From the NCBI GenBank assembly GCA_016713085.1, contig JADJPV010000001.1, positions 1,054,001-1,118,000 of the forward strand: 64,000 nt of DNA, read 5' to 3'. The notes under the pieces are model-generated. The model made no database searches, was not told where the DNA came from, and worked only from the letters and a program-made list of their open reading frames with translations. Both the position numbers and the translations under genes were made by a program. This stretch comes from Chitinophagaceae bacterium (lineage in GTDB: Bacteria > Bacteroidota > Bacteroidia > Chitinophagales > Chitinophagaceae). Shown here piece after piece: positions 18,153 to 27,049 of this stretch (positions are counted from its first letter, which is position 1; every line of letters starts with the position of its first letter).

Positions 18153-18728
18153 TCAGCGGGTCATCTGCTTGCGGATGCGGCTGAGTGTTTCGGGGCTAAC
18201 GCCTAAATAAGAAGCAATCAGGTGCTGAGGTACACGGTTAACAATCGCAGAGTATTGAGATAAAAGACGGGAATATTTTTCTTCAGCAGGTAAACCAATG
18301 GTGCCTTCAATCCTTCGCTGAAGTGCTACATAAGCATTTTGTAACAGCATTCTTGTGTAGGTTTCATATTTGGGAACATTCTTCAGTAATGATTCCTGCT
18401 GTTCATGATCCAGCAGTAAAAGCTCACAATCTTCCAGCGCTTCAATACTGAGACAGGATGGTTCCCTGGTAAAAAAACTATACAGATCAGAGATCCACCA
18501 GCCTTCAAATGCAAACTGAATAACACGCTGTGTTCCTTTTGCATCGGTTGAATAAGAACACATAGCCCCCTTTTCTACAAAAGCCATCCGGTTACAAACA
18601 TCTCCTTCCTGTAAAAGGAATTGTTTTTTCCGCAACTTCTTTGGTGTAAAATAATGTTTGCACAGTTCCAGTTCCTCTTTTGTAACCGGCACTTTTTCCT
18701 GTATACTTTTTATCAGCTGATCAAACAT
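18153..18728 (-). CDS. Crp/Fnr family transcriptional regulator
   Basis: 191 aa. An N-terminal cyclic-nucleotide-binding-like barrel (about 25-115; LQEGDVCNRMAFVEKGAMC) joins a short C-terminal winged helix (about 145-190; VPQHLIASYLGVSPETLSRIRKQM). It lacks the Cys cluster of FNR, and the cNMP phosphate-binding motif is not clear, so the signal is unknown. Bacteroidota regulators of this shape are often placed beside DoxX, YceI and pirin-like genes, as here, and probably control them. Confidence 0.88.
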   Translation of the reverse strand: MFDQLIKSIQEKVPVTKEELELCKHYFTPKKLRKKQFLLQEGDVCNRMAFVEKGAMCSYSTDAKGTQRVIQFAFEGWWISDLYSFFTREPSCLSIEALEDCELLLLDHEQQESLLKNVPKYETYTRMLLQNAYVALQRRIEGTIGLPAEEKYSRLLSQYSAIVNRVPQHLIASYLGVSPETLSRIRKQMTR

Positions 18729-18902
18729 AGTAAAATAGAAATGAGAGTTTCAAATGTACAGCTTTATGAATGGACTGAAAGGGAGATTCAACTGCACATT
18801 CCCCACTCTGGTTTTTTTACATATGGTATTGAAGTTAGCCGAGTCAAAAAAGAAGTTGCTGTTTTGCTTTCACTGATTTTCGTGTTATCTTGTTGAAACG
18901 CT

Positions 18903-19538
18903 ATGATGATTGATCTTGATATATTGCTTGCCTGGGGTGCAACTTATAAAAAACTTGCACCTGAAGAAATCCTTTTCAAAGAAGGAACTGTCTGTAGTTT
19001 TTATTACCAGGTGGTAAGCGGACAAATGCGCTGGGTAAATATAAATGAAGAGGGAAAAGAATACCTGCAAACACTGGTTGAGCCAGGCGAATGTATTGGT
19101 GAACTCCCCTTGTTTGACGGAGGCTTATTTGCTGCTACCGCCATTGCTAATAAAGAAACCCATGTGCTTCGACTGCATCAATCTGTTTTTCAACAGTTAT
19201 TAAAATCACAACCTGAAATTCATTTTACATTCAGCCGCCTGCTAACACAGCGCCTGCGGTTTAAATTCTTTTTGGTGAAAGAAATTGCATCACATAATCC
19301 CGAAAATATTATTACTGCCTTATTAAAATACCTGAAAGAAAAAGGAGATCATGTATGTCCTGAATGCAACCAGCTTAAACTTACACGTAAACAGATTGCT
19401 GATATGACCGGACTGAGAGTTGAAACAGTTATCAGGGTTATGCGCAACCTGAATGAAAAAGGTTTTTTACAAATACAAAAGGGGAAAGTATACTATGGAG
19501 AAAAAAAGAAAACCCCGGGATTAATCTGTAATATATAA
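18903..19538 (+). CDS. Crp/Fnr family transcriptional regulator (second copy, divergent)
   Basis: 211 aa. Effector domain about 10-115 (ILFKEGTVCSFYYQVVSGQMRW and EPGECIGELPLFDGG) and winged helix about 140-205 with LTRKQIADMTGLRVETVIRVMRNLNEKG, a full FNR-type recognition helix. A CPEC pair near residue 155 (HVCPECNQLKL) could bind a metal or sense redox; this is inference. It is transcribed away from the first Crp/Fnr gene, 174 bp apart. Overall sequence differs, so it is not a recent duplicate. Confidence 0.88.
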   Translation: MMIDLDILLAWGATYKKLAPEEILFKEGTVCSFYYQVVSGQMRWVNINEEGKEYLQTLVEPGECIGELPLFDGGLFAATAIANKETHVLRLHQSVFQQLLKSQPEIHFTFSRLLTQRLRFKFFLVKEIASHNPENIITALLKYLKEKGDHVCPECNQLKLTRKQIADMTGLRVETVIRVMRNLNEKGFLQIQKGKVYYGEKKKTPGLICNI

Positions 19539-19539
19539 C

Positions 19540-20700
19540 TCAGGTAAAGGAAGGAGAAAAAGGAAAACTCATTGATCCATCATTTATTTCCTCTGCTTCC
19601 ATTGGCTGATGTAAGATTTCCGCAAAAGCCTGCATCATCAAATGTTTTGTTTGTTTGCTCCATTCTGTAAATTCTTCACTTGTGTTTTTGTATTGCGGAA
19701 TATAGTTCAAGAGAACATCAAGATTAAATTCATCAGCATAAATACCTGCTCCTGCTTTTGCTGCATCCCTCGCATTGCACCATTGTTCAAAATGCCCTTT
19801 CACCGGAACCATTAAAACAGGTTTACCAAAATACATGGCTTCGCAAACACTTTCAAAACCGGCTGTTGTTACCAATGCTTTTGCATCGGCCATAAAGTGC
19901 AGAAACTTTCTGTCATCGAGTGAATGAAAACAAAGTGTATCATCAAAGCGCCATTTCCCCTTTATGGTTTTACTATCAGTAAAACAATGCAGTTCCACAT
20001 CAGGATGTTCTTTATGCCAGTTAATAATATCCTGCATATAACCGGCATTCAGGATATATACCAGGATATGATTACCATGAAATACGTCCTGTTCTGCAAC
20101 TTCTTTGCGTAAAAGCGGCGGTGTGATGCTGATGTTTTTGTATACCTGTTGTTGCAACGGGTAAAAAGAAAGTGCCAGTAATTTGTCTGATCCCTTTGCA
20201 GTAAGTTCTGTGTACTTTTTTATAGCATAACTTTCTTTTTTACTGCTGCCCTTCGGAAATTCAAACTCAGGATGCAGGTAAATAAACTGGTGAGCAACAG
20301 AAATAATTCTTGTGTTGAGTTTATTGAACGATGAACACAATCCAATCAGTGGCTCATAAAAATTCAGCAACAGATCAGGTTTGTAAGTATCCACCACTTC
20401 ATTGATTTGCCGCATGCTTTTCCTGTACTTTCTCCATTGCAGCATATTCTTAAAAATCGTTTTGCCCAGCTGAATGCATTTGTTATCCTTATCTGTAATA
20501 AAATTCGGACTCAGAATGTTGATGATGGGTGCCTTAATGCGTTCACGTACAAATGCCGGGATTTCTCTTCTGTTACTGCTTCCAATCATAACCGCAGCCA
20601 CCTGATGGCCGTTGGCAATTAACATTTCATAGGTTGCAATAGCCTGCGTTAAATGTCCACGGCCTTCGCCCTGTACTGCAAAAACAAAGGTATTGTTCAT
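19540..20700 (-). CDS. Glycosyltransferase of the MJ1255/VC2487 type, paired with plcP-like gene
   Basis: 386 aa, GT-B fold. N-terminal VQGEGRGHLTQAIATYEML (about 9-27), C-terminal donor-binding part MADAKALVTTAGFESVCEAMYFGKPVLMVPV (about 270-300). The start overlaps the stop of the metallophosphoesterase by 4 bp (ATGA), so the two are translationally coupled. A metallophosphoesterase plus glycosyltransferase is the layout of PlcP-Agt systems that replace phospholipids with glycolipids when phosphate is short. This GT is not clearly the same family as known Agt enzymes, so a lipid acceptor is a hypothesis. A lipid A or cell-surface role is the alternative. Confidence 0.75.
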   Translation of the reverse strand: MNNTFVFAVQGEGRGHLTQAIATYEMLIANGHQVAAVMIGSSNRREIPAFVRERIKAPIINILSPNFITDKDNKCIQLGKTIFKNMLQWRKYRKSMRQINEVVDTYKPDLLLNFYEPLIGLCSSFNKLNTRIISVAHQFIYLHPEFEFPKGSSKKESYAIKKYTELTAKGSDKLLALSFYPLQQQVYKNISITPPLLRKEVAEQDVFHGNHILVYILNAGYMQDIINWHKEHPDVELHCFTDSKTIKGKWRFDDTLCFHSLDDRKFLHFMADAKALVTTAGFESVCEAMYFGKPVLMVPVKGHFEQWCNARDAAKAGAGIYADEFNLDVLLNYIPQYKNTSEEFTEWSKQTKHLMMQAFAEILHQPMEAEEINDGSMSFPFSPSFT

Positions 20701-21527
20701 ACAAGTTCGGGAGTTAAGTTTGAATGAAAAGGTTCTGCATATTGACCAGGCTCAAGAATAGTTGTTGTGATTTCTGTTTGTGTTTCTTTCAACCAGTCAT
20801 TGTAATAAATGATTTTCCATTCGCCTTCTTTCGTTTCAACAATGGCACTCATCGTTTCCACCCAATCGCCGCTGTTGAGATAGTGAATATTGTTCATCAT
20901 TTTATCAGCTGCCTGGTGAATATGCCCGCAGATAACACCATCACATTGATTGGCCGCTGCCACTGCACACAGTTGCTCTTCATAATCAGAAATAAACGAA
21001 ACCGCTGATTTTACTTTTGCTTTTACTACCTGTGAAAGTGAATAGTAAGGAAGTCCTCTTTTCGTGCGGTAGTGATTGTAATAACGGTTGAGCCAAAGCA
21101 GGAACGTATAACCCACATCTCCCAATTTTGCCAGCCATTTCAATTTAGTTGTAACCGTATCAAAAATATCGCCATGCACCACATAATATTTTTTACTGCC
21201 ACTTTGCAGTATGTGGTGACGCTTGATAACAAACTGCCCGAATGAAAATGGAAGAATCTCATCCAGAAAATCATCATGATTGCCACGCAGGTAAATCACT
21301 TTTGTGTTGTACTTGTGCATGTACTTCATAATGATGCGGAAAAAGGAAGTATGTTTCTTTTTCCACTCGCCAGATTTCTTTAATTGCCAGCCGTCAATAA
21401 TATCACCATTGAGAATAAGGGTATCGCATTTGTGATTGCTGAGAAAATCAACCACTTCTTTTACCCTTGAATTGCGGATGCCGAGATGGATATCAGACAG
21501 GATAATTGTTTTGTAAAATGTCTTCAC
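20697..21527 (-). CDS. PlcP-like metallophosphoesterase (LpxH superfamily)
   Basis: 276 aa. Calcineurin-like metal motifs are all visible: SDIHLG (Asp12, His14), LNGDIIDG (Asp42), RGNHDD (Asn83, His84), VHGDIFD and CGHIHQAAD. The segment GLPYYSLSQVVKAKVKSAV and LNSGDWVETMSA resemble, from memory, PlcP phospholipase C proteins more than true LpxH, and PlcP proteins are often mis-annotated as UDP-2,3-diacylglucosamine hydrolase. PlcP cuts membrane phospholipids to diacylglycerol during phosphate starvation. Start is GTG at 21527. It is first in a two-gene operon with a glycosyltransferase. LpxH-like lipid A function is the alternative. Confidence 0.78.
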   Translation of the reverse strand: MKTFYKTIILSDIHLGIRNSRVKEVVDFLSNHKCDTLILNGDIIDGWQLKKSGEWKKKHTSFFRIIMKYMHKYNTKVIYLRGNHDDFLDEILPFSFGQFVIKRHHILQSGSKKYYVVHGDIFDTVTTKLKWLAKLGDVGYTFLLWLNRYYNHYRTKRGLPYYSLSQVVKAKVKSAVSFISDYEEQLCAVAAANQCDGVICGHIHQAADKMMNNIHYLNSGDWVETMSAIVETKEGEWKIIYYNDWLKETQTEITTTILEPGQYAEPFHSNLTPELV

Positions 21528-21767
21528 AGTAAAGGTTTTACAAAGGTTAAAGTCAATTATGAATTTAAAGTTTCCTGATTGTTAACAAGGCATGAATAAA
21601 TTGTGACCTTAATGTTAAGTCCGCATTTAAGCAGGTTGATGAGGAGATGTACAACTACTCAGGAAGGACTACTTTGTTTTAAATAATTCTAAAGTGAAGT
21701 AATATTAAATTAATCTTTACATAAAGACATAGTAATATGCGACGGGTAGTTTTGACAAACCAATTCA

Positions 21768-22874
21768 ATGAAAGCTGTCTGTTTTTTTATCCTCCTTGGA
21801 ATTTCATTTATATCTTCTGCCCAACCGACCCTCAAAACGAAAAACATCATCATCATTACTACAGATGGCTTCCGCTGGCAGGAGGTATTTACAGGTGCCG
21901 ATTCCTTACTCATCAGCAACGAAAAATATACTGCTGATACATTATTCACCAAACAAATGTATTGGGATAGTTCTCCTGAAACCAGAAGAAAAAAACTGAT
22001 GCCTTTTTTCTGGAATGTAATTGCAAATAAAGGTCAATTGTATGGCAACCGGTTCTTCAATAACAGGGTGAACATGAAGAATCCCTATAAAATTTCCTAC
22101 CCGGGGTATAATGAAATCCTTACAGGTTATGCGGATCTGTTTGTAACAAAGAACAGACCTGTTGAAAACAAAAACAGAAATATACTGGAATACCTCAATG
22201 CCCAACCCGGTTATAAAGGGAAAGTGGCAGCTTTTACATCCTGGGACATTTTTCCATATATTTTTAATGAAGACAGAAGCAACTTCCAGGTGAATAGCGG
22301 ATATGAAATGCTTACAGACGACTCAACTATCATCAATCATAAAATCAACCGTGTACAGGAAAGTATAAAAGAGAAAACAGGAACAAGGCATGATTTACTT
22401 ACCTATATAAGTGCCAGGGAATATTTGCAAACTCATCATCCAAGAGTATTGTTTTTAGGTTTTGGAGAAACAGACGAAGAAGCGCACAAGGGTAACTATG
22501 CTGCATACCTGGAAAAAGCAGCAATGGCCGACAAAATGATTGGCGATCTGTTTTCTTATACTCAATCGGATCCTTTTTATAAAAACAATACTACCATTAT
22601 TATTACCACAGACCATGGCAGAGGCAATACTGCAGGCACATGGAATACGCACAGTACTTTCATCAATGGATCTGGCCAAACATGGCTTGCAATGATTGGC
22701 CCTGATATTATTCCTTTAGGTGAAATAAAAGAAGAGCAACAGTCTTACGGCAATCAACTTGCTGCAACCATTGCTCTTCTTCTTGGAGAGAAATTTGAAC
22801 ATCGTGCAGGGAAGCCTATTCAGCTGCCCGTAGATGGAAAAGATAAATTAGTAACTGTGAACGTTCTCCGGTAA
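21768..22874 (+). CDS. Secreted alkaline-phosphatase-superfamily phosphohydrolase
   Basis: 368 aa. Signal peptide (MKAVCFFILLGISFISSAQ), then TTDGFRWQEVFTGAD, the metal and nucleophile region of the nucleotide pyrophosphatase/phosphodiesterase and sulfatase superfamily (nucleophile probably Thr in the TTDGFRWQEVF segment). A second metal motif follows: TTDHGRGNTAGTWNTHS (about 283-300). The protein is likely periplasmic or outer-membrane exposed. It could release phosphate from phosphodiesters or monoesters. It stands alone on the plus strand between the plcP pair and the phosphonate operon. Exact substrate unknown. Confidence 0.8.
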   Translation: MKAVCFFILLGISFISSAQPTLKTKNIIIITTDGFRWQEVFTGADSLLISNEKYTADTLFTKQMYWDSSPETRRKKLMPFFWNVIANKGQLYGNRFFNNRVNMKNPYKISYPGYNEILTGYADLFVTKNRPVENKNRNILEYLNAQPGYKGKVAAFTSWDIFPYIFNEDRSNFQVNSGYEMLTDDSTIINHKINRVQESIKEKTGTRHDLLTYISAREYLQTHHPRVLFLGFGETDEEAHKGNYAAYLEKAAMADKMIGDLFSYTQSDPFYKNNTTIIITTDHGRGNTAGTWNTHSTFINGSGQTWLAMIGPDIIPLGEIKEEQQSYGNQLAATIALLLGEKFEHRAGKPIQLPVDGKDKLVTVNVLR

Positions 22875-22948
22875 TATCCTTCTTTTTTAAAAATATTTAT
22901 GTTACCAGGTACAGGCAGAAGTTGGCTTATGCCGGAAATAATAAGCAA

Positions 22949-23206
22949 TTAAGCAGTTTTAACCTTTACAGTCTTCTTAACTGTACTTTTTTTCTTGGCT
23001 TTTACCTTACTTACAGCTGACTTTGATTTGGCGCTTACAGCTTTGCTGTGATGCACAATGAAATCAGTGAGTATGCTGCTTGCTTCTTTCATCTTTTTGG
23101 TAAACTTTTTACCATTGTCAACATTTTTAAACTCCTTCATCGCAGCTTCAATATTTGCAAGCACTTTCTTTTTTACTTCCTTTTTTGACACTTTCTCTTT
23201 GTTCAT
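22949..23206 (-). CDS. Histone H1-like Lys/Ala-rich basic protein
   Basis: 85 aa. The N-terminal half (about 1-50) is an amphipathic helix region rich in Lys and Glu; the C-terminal tail (about 54-85) is almost only Lys, Ala, Ser, Val and Thr (KAKKKSTVKKTVKVKTA). This is the composition of bacterial H1/Hc1-like nucleoid proteins found in many Bacteroidota. It probably binds DNA without sequence preference. It is not obviously part of the phosphonate operon, whose last gene starts 95 bp away. Confidence 0.7.
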   Translation of the reverse strand: MNKEKVSKKEVKKKVLANIEAAMKEFKNVDNGKKFTKKMKEASSILTDFIVHHSKAVSAKSKSAVSKVKAKKKSTVKKTVKVKTA

Positions 23207-23301
23207 GATTTAATAACAATTTATTAATATGAAAGTATCAATAAAACCATTGACCGAATGTTAAGTTTTTTTTGCCGTTTAAGCAGAATTGAAATTTAGT
23301 C

Positions 23302-24429
23302 TCACAACCCCTTTACAATTTCTTCGGCCAGTCCAAAACTCAGGGTCATCCCTGCTCCACCCAATCCATTCAGTACATACACTCCCGCTTCAGGTGAAAA
23401 GAACAACTCCGTATCACCATTAGTCAGCTTTGGATAAATGCCGTTCCAGGTTTGAATAACTGTCCAGTCGTTAAATGCAGCAAATTTTTTCAGGTAATCA
23501 AGAATCAGCTGATTGATAAATGCTTTGTCGAACGGATCATGTGTGTTTCCATATTCATGCGAATCGCCAATGGTTAATTCGCCTGCTGCATTTTGTGAAA
23601 CCATTACATGAATGCCCCAATCCCGGTAAGCACCCATCTCCTCTTCATAAAATGCTTTGAGCCCGGGTAATGATGGAGCTGCCTTAAAACTATTGTAATG
23701 GGTAAGTGATAAACCACCGCATAAAGCAGGACCAATACGCCATTCGTTTGACTGTGCTGCAATCCTCATCATCTGGAGTTTGCATTTTATCAGCGGATAA
23801 GCTGCAAAATCTTCAGGGTACAAGGTTTCAAAATCTGCGCCGTTGCAAATAAAAAATACTTCTGCTTCATAATCTTCATCATTACCAATGTACACTGTGT
23901 TTTCAGAAATATAACTTACGCACCGGTTCCAGAAAAATTCAACAGCATATTTCTCTTGCAGGTAGCCTGGCAATGCAGCAATTGCTTCTCTGGGATCAAC
24001 AATCAATTCATCTGCACTGTACAATCCACCCAGCAAATTCGTTTGCACAACAGCCTCTGTTTGTTCTGCTATTTGTGCAGCTGATAATAATTTTACGGGA
24101 CGATCAGTTTTAAACTCCGCATACAGTTCCTGTAAAACGGTCCATTCAATTTCATTATGTGCCACATGCAAACTGCCAACAGGATCGCTCCAGAATGCAC
24201 CGCTCTTTGAAATTTCTTCCCAAATACTTCGGCTGCGTAAAGCTCTTTCATACAATAAACCGTCGGGCTGCCCTACAGGCCAAACCATTCCAAAATTTCG
24301 AACAGATGCACCGGTTGCCTTATCACCCCGCTCAAATACCTGCACAGCAAAACCTTTTACAGCCAATGCCCTTGCAGTAGCCAAACCAACAATACCTGCG
24401 CCAATAATAATTGCCTTACGCTTGCCCAT
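23302..24429 (-). CDS. FAD-dependent oxidoreductase of the phosphonate-operon type (TIGR03364-like)
   Basis: 375 aa DAO-fold flavoenzyme. The FAD-binding motif GAGIVGLATA lies at residues 10-19 and a second nucleotide-binding region is ERGDKATGASVRNFGMVW (about 34-51); NGLGGAGMTLSFGLAEE sits near the C-terminus. The RNFGM segment and its neighbours match the family found beside PhnX-like hydrolases, proposed to oxidise N-alkylated or hydroxylated 2-aminoethylphosphonate to phosphonoacetaldehyde. It overlaps the MFS gene by 14 bp. It ends the operon. Substrate assignment is family knowledge plus context, not proof. Confidence 0.85.
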   Translation of the reverse strand: MGKRKAIIIGAGIVGLATARALAVKGFAVQVFERGDKATGASVRNFGMVWPVGQPDGLLYERALRSRSIWEEISKSGAFWSDPVGSLHVAHNEIEWTVLQELYAEFKTDRPVKLLSAAQIAEQTEAVVQTNLLGGLYSADELIVDPREAIAALPGYLQEKYAVEFFWNRCVSYISENTVYIGNDEDYEAEVFFICNGADFETLYPEDFAAYPLIKCKLQMMRIAAQSNEWRIGPALCGGLSLTHYNSFKAAPSLPGLKAFYEEEMGAYRDWGIHVMVSQNAAGELTIGDSHEYGNTHDPFDKAFINQLILDYLKKFAAFNDWTVIQTWNGIYPKLTNGDTELFFSPEAGVYVLNGLGGAGMTLSFGLAEEIVKGL

Positions 24430-25717
24430 AATACGGTGACTTTAGTCGTTTATATTTCTCATTAAAATATGAAAGTGAAATAATGGTGCCTGCAATTCCA
24501 ACTACTGCGGAAAACAAAGCAGCTCCTGAATAAAAAGATGACCAGTTCGTTTCGATAATAAATAATTCTTTTCCCAGCATAACAAGCATTGCCCCGAAAT
24601 AACCAAATGCATCGGCCGTATACATTAAAAACCCTGCATTTCCATTGATTCGGAAAGCTGCAATCATGCGTTCAAAAAAAATACAGTTGAAAGGAATATA
24701 AGCCATGTACAATCCCAGGCCAACAAGCTGCATCCATAATGCACCATCTAATAAACCAATACGGAAAAGAAGAGATGAAACTCCTGTTAACAGAAAGCCC
24801 ATGAAAATCAGCAAATGAATTAAGCGGAACGCCTGGATATTTCTTTTCACAATAACCAGTAAACTTACAAGCACCAACACTACCACTGATGTGATTGTTT
24901 CCGTTTTCATAAAAATACTGTAGTCATTTCCATATCCGAGATCCGTCCAGATATTGGTCATAAAATTATCACGCAGGTCACGGATGATGGTGAGAAAAAC
25001 ATAGGTAACTGTTATCATAAAAATTCCTGCACCAAATAAACCAAGCACTTTCTTCCGGTCGTCCCTGCTCATACTTACACGCTCTGTTCTCAGTTCAACA
25101 TCTGTTGCATCGGGTGAAGGAATTTTTTCAAGTAAATAAATAAACAATGCAAGCGGTAAGGCAAAAACCAATCCCGTAAAAAAAGGCATCCACTGTTCAC
25201 TTACATTCCATTCAACAAGTAACCACTTGGCAACAGTTCTTGTAAAGCCTCCTGCAAAAATGAAACTTACTGCCATTACTGAGCCAATGAAATCAGTTGT
25301 TTTTCTTCCTTCTACATAACTGAATACAATACCCCACATAAATCCCAATGCAAATCCATTGATCAGTAAGCAGATTAAACCGAACAAAGGCGGCAGTATA
25401 GCAAAAAAGAATAAGGACAGCCATGCAGTACCAACCAGTATCACAGATGTATTCCATCTGCCCATCCGTTTTAATTCTGAAATAAACCTGATGCCATAAA
25501 ACTTACTCAGCATATAACCAATACCCTGACTGATGATGAGCAACGTTTGATAACGAATGCCCCAATATTCAATACCCGGGAATGTGGCAACTGTAAATGG
25601 CTTGCGGTATGCATACACAGAAGAATAGGTTAAGAATGCAACCAATGCTGCATACAATGTTATCTCCAGCTTTTTTGAAGCAGGTTGAACCGAAGTATTT
25701 TTCAGTGTAAGACTCAT
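24416..25717 (-). CDS. MFS-like transporter (DUF5690 family)
   Basis: 433 aa with about twelve membrane helices. The N-terminal segment ALVAFLTYSSVYAYRKPF (about 29-46) is the hallmark I associate with DUF5690. FALGFMWGIVFSYVEGRKTTDFIG (about 122-145) resembles the family's helix 4/5 loop. It lies between and overlaps both phosphonate enzymes (14 bp and 4 bp), so it is very likely the inner-membrane carrier for the aminophosphonate. That is inference; the operon has no ABC (PhnCDE) or PhnT genes. Confidence 0.78.
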   Translation of the reverse strand: MSLTLKNTSVQPASKKLEITLYAALVAFLTYSSVYAYRKPFTVATFPGIEYWGIRYQTLLIISQGIGYMLSKFYGIRFISELKRMGRWNTSVILVGTAWLSLFFFAILPPLFGLICLLINGFALGFMWGIVFSYVEGRKTTDFIGSVMAVSFIFAGGFTRTVAKWLLVEWNVSEQWMPFFTGLVFALPLALFIYLLEKIPSPDATDVELRTERVSMSRDDRKKVLGLFGAGIFMITVTYVFLTIIRDLRDNFMTNIWTDLGYGNDYSIFMKTETITSVVVLVLVSLLVIVKRNIQAFRLIHLLIFMGFLLTGVSSLLFRIGLLDGALWMQLVGLGLYMAYIPFNCIFFERMIAAFRINGNAGFLMYTADAFGYFGAMLVMLGKELFIIETNWSSFYSGAALFSAVVGIAGTIISLSYFNEKYKRLKSPYYGQA

Positions 25718-26400
25718 AACATCAGTGCAGGTAATTCAGAAAGATGATCAATGATCTCATCGGGTTGATATTGTTCAAGTAACTCTTTTGAATACGCACC
25801 TGTTGTAATACTGATGACCAAACCGCAATCTGCATTCCTTCCTTCCTGTACATCCACTTCTGTATCTCCCACTTTTACCACCTGCTTTGCATCAATGATT
25901 TCACTGCGTTTCATTAACTCCCGGATCATATAAGGATAAGGACGGCCTTCGGGCACTTCATCACTGCACACAACAAAATCAATCATCTGGCCTTCCCTCC
26001 AGTTTAATTTTCGAAGGATAACATCTGTAATATCTTTAGTGAACCCTGTATTCAAAGCAACTTTTATATTATTCGCTCTCAGTTGCTGAAACAATTCTTC
26101 TGCATAGCCTAATGGCTGCAGATCTTTATCGTTTTCATAAAAAGAAATCATGTTCTGAATAAAGGCTGTGTGAATCTCCTCCACCAATTCTTCCGATTGC
26201 ATATCTGCATCTCTTTGAAACTTGTCAAGCAACAATACAATTGCATCTTTTTTTCTCCATCCCATTACTTTATTTACCTCTTCTATTGGAACACTGATTC
26301 CAAACTCCTTAAACGCATCAATAAATGCTTCAGCAATATTTCCTTTATCTCTTACGGTTGTGCCTGCAATATCAAATACAACCAATGAATAGTTTGACAT
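25714..26400 (-). CDS. Phosphonatase-like HAD hydrolase (PhnX-like)
   Basis: 228 aa. HAD nucleophile motif is FDIAGTT (Asp10), with Ala in the second acid position as in phosphonatase rather than the usual Asp. The cap domain has MGWRKKDAI; Lys50 lines up with the Schiff-base lysine of PhnX (MGxxK). Later motifs are LNTGFTKD, EGRPYPYM (Arg in place of the usual HAD Lys) and VKVGDTEVDVQEG. Phosphonatase cleaves phosphonoacetaldehyde to acetaldehyde and phosphate in the cytosol. It overlaps the carrier gene by 4 bp. Classed with the TIGR03351 PhnX-like subgroup from memory. Confidence 0.87.
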   Translation of the reverse strand: MSNYSLVVFDIAGTTVRDKGNIAEAFIDAFKEFGISVPIEEVNKVMGWRKKDAIVLLLDKFQRDADMQSEELVEEIHTAFIQNMISFYENDKDLQPLGYAEELFQQLRANNIKVALNTGFTKDITDVILRKLNWREGQMIDFVVCSDEVPEGRPYPYMIRELMKRSEIIDAKQVVKVGDTEVDVQEGRNADCGLVISITTGAYSKELLEQYQPDEIIDHLSELPALML

Positions 26401-26426
26401 ATAATTTTATTTAAATGAAGAAGTAT

Positions 26427-26996
26427 TTATCTGCCAGCCAAATGCTTTACAATCATTTCATGAAAAGGCTGCAGTTCACCTGTTGGAAGATCATCTTTGG
26501 CCAGCTCATCAATCTTTCGCATGGTAATCATTTCATGATAGAGTGAATCGGTTTCAAACAGGATTGCTTCATCATGCGACATTCTTCCTCCCTGGAAAAC
26601 CAATGTTTGTCTGCTGGCTTCTGAAAGCCGGTTAAAATAGAATTCATCTTTATAAGTGAGGTAACGCTTGGCTGAAACATGTGCCTGAACCAGTTTCACC
26701 AGCCGGTCTGAAAACCTGCGCATGCGCAAAAATGCAGCACCGATTTTTTCATGGTTCATCACACCAAAGCCATCCATCTTTGCAACATTGTGTTCGGCAA
26801 CACAGATATGCCCGATGTCGTGCAAAAAAGCAGCCAGCACCATTTCATCATCACAGTTTTGTGCTTTAGCATGTGCTGCACTTTGAAAAGCATGCTGAAG
26901 CTGAGTTACATTTTCACCAATATAATCATCACCGCCATGTTTCCTGTACAGATCAATAATTTCAGTTGCAATTTTTTCTGCCCGGGCTTTCTCCAT
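26427..26996 (-). CDS. phnZ: PhnZ-like HD-domain di-iron oxygenase
   Basis: 189 aa from the ATG at 26996 (a GTG lies 6 bp earlier). Known PhnZ residues, recalled as Y24, E27, H34, H58, D59, H80, H104, K108 and D161, have counterparts at Y25, E28, H35, H59, D60, H82, H106, K110 and D163, with consistent spacing (LHDIGH, AHVSAKRY, RKIDELAK). PhnZ oxidatively cleaves (R)-2-amino-1-hydroxyethylphosphonate to glycine and phosphate. The partner PhnY (a 2-oxoglutarate oxygenase making that substrate) is absent here. It lies 26 bp before the PhnX-like gene. Confidence 0.83.
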   Translation of the reverse strand: MEKARAEKIATEIIDLYRKHGGDDYIGENVTQLQHAFQSAAHAKAQNCDDEMVLAAFLHDIGHICVAEHNVAKMDGFGVMNHEKIGAAFLRMRRFSDRLVKLVQAHVSAKRYLTYKDEFYFNRLSEASRQTLVFQGGRMSHDEAILFETDSLYHEMITMRKIDELAKDDLPTGELQPFHEMIVKHLAGR

Positions 26997-27049
26997 ATTC
27001 ACTTATAATATGGAGCGTAAAATAGAAGTGTAATGTGAAGCAGATGTTA

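Noticed and set aside
20697..21527. Plain annotation as lipid A enzyme LpxH
   Set aside because: The central SLSQ...KVKSAV region and pairing with a glycosyltransferase fit PlcP better; kept only as the alternative.
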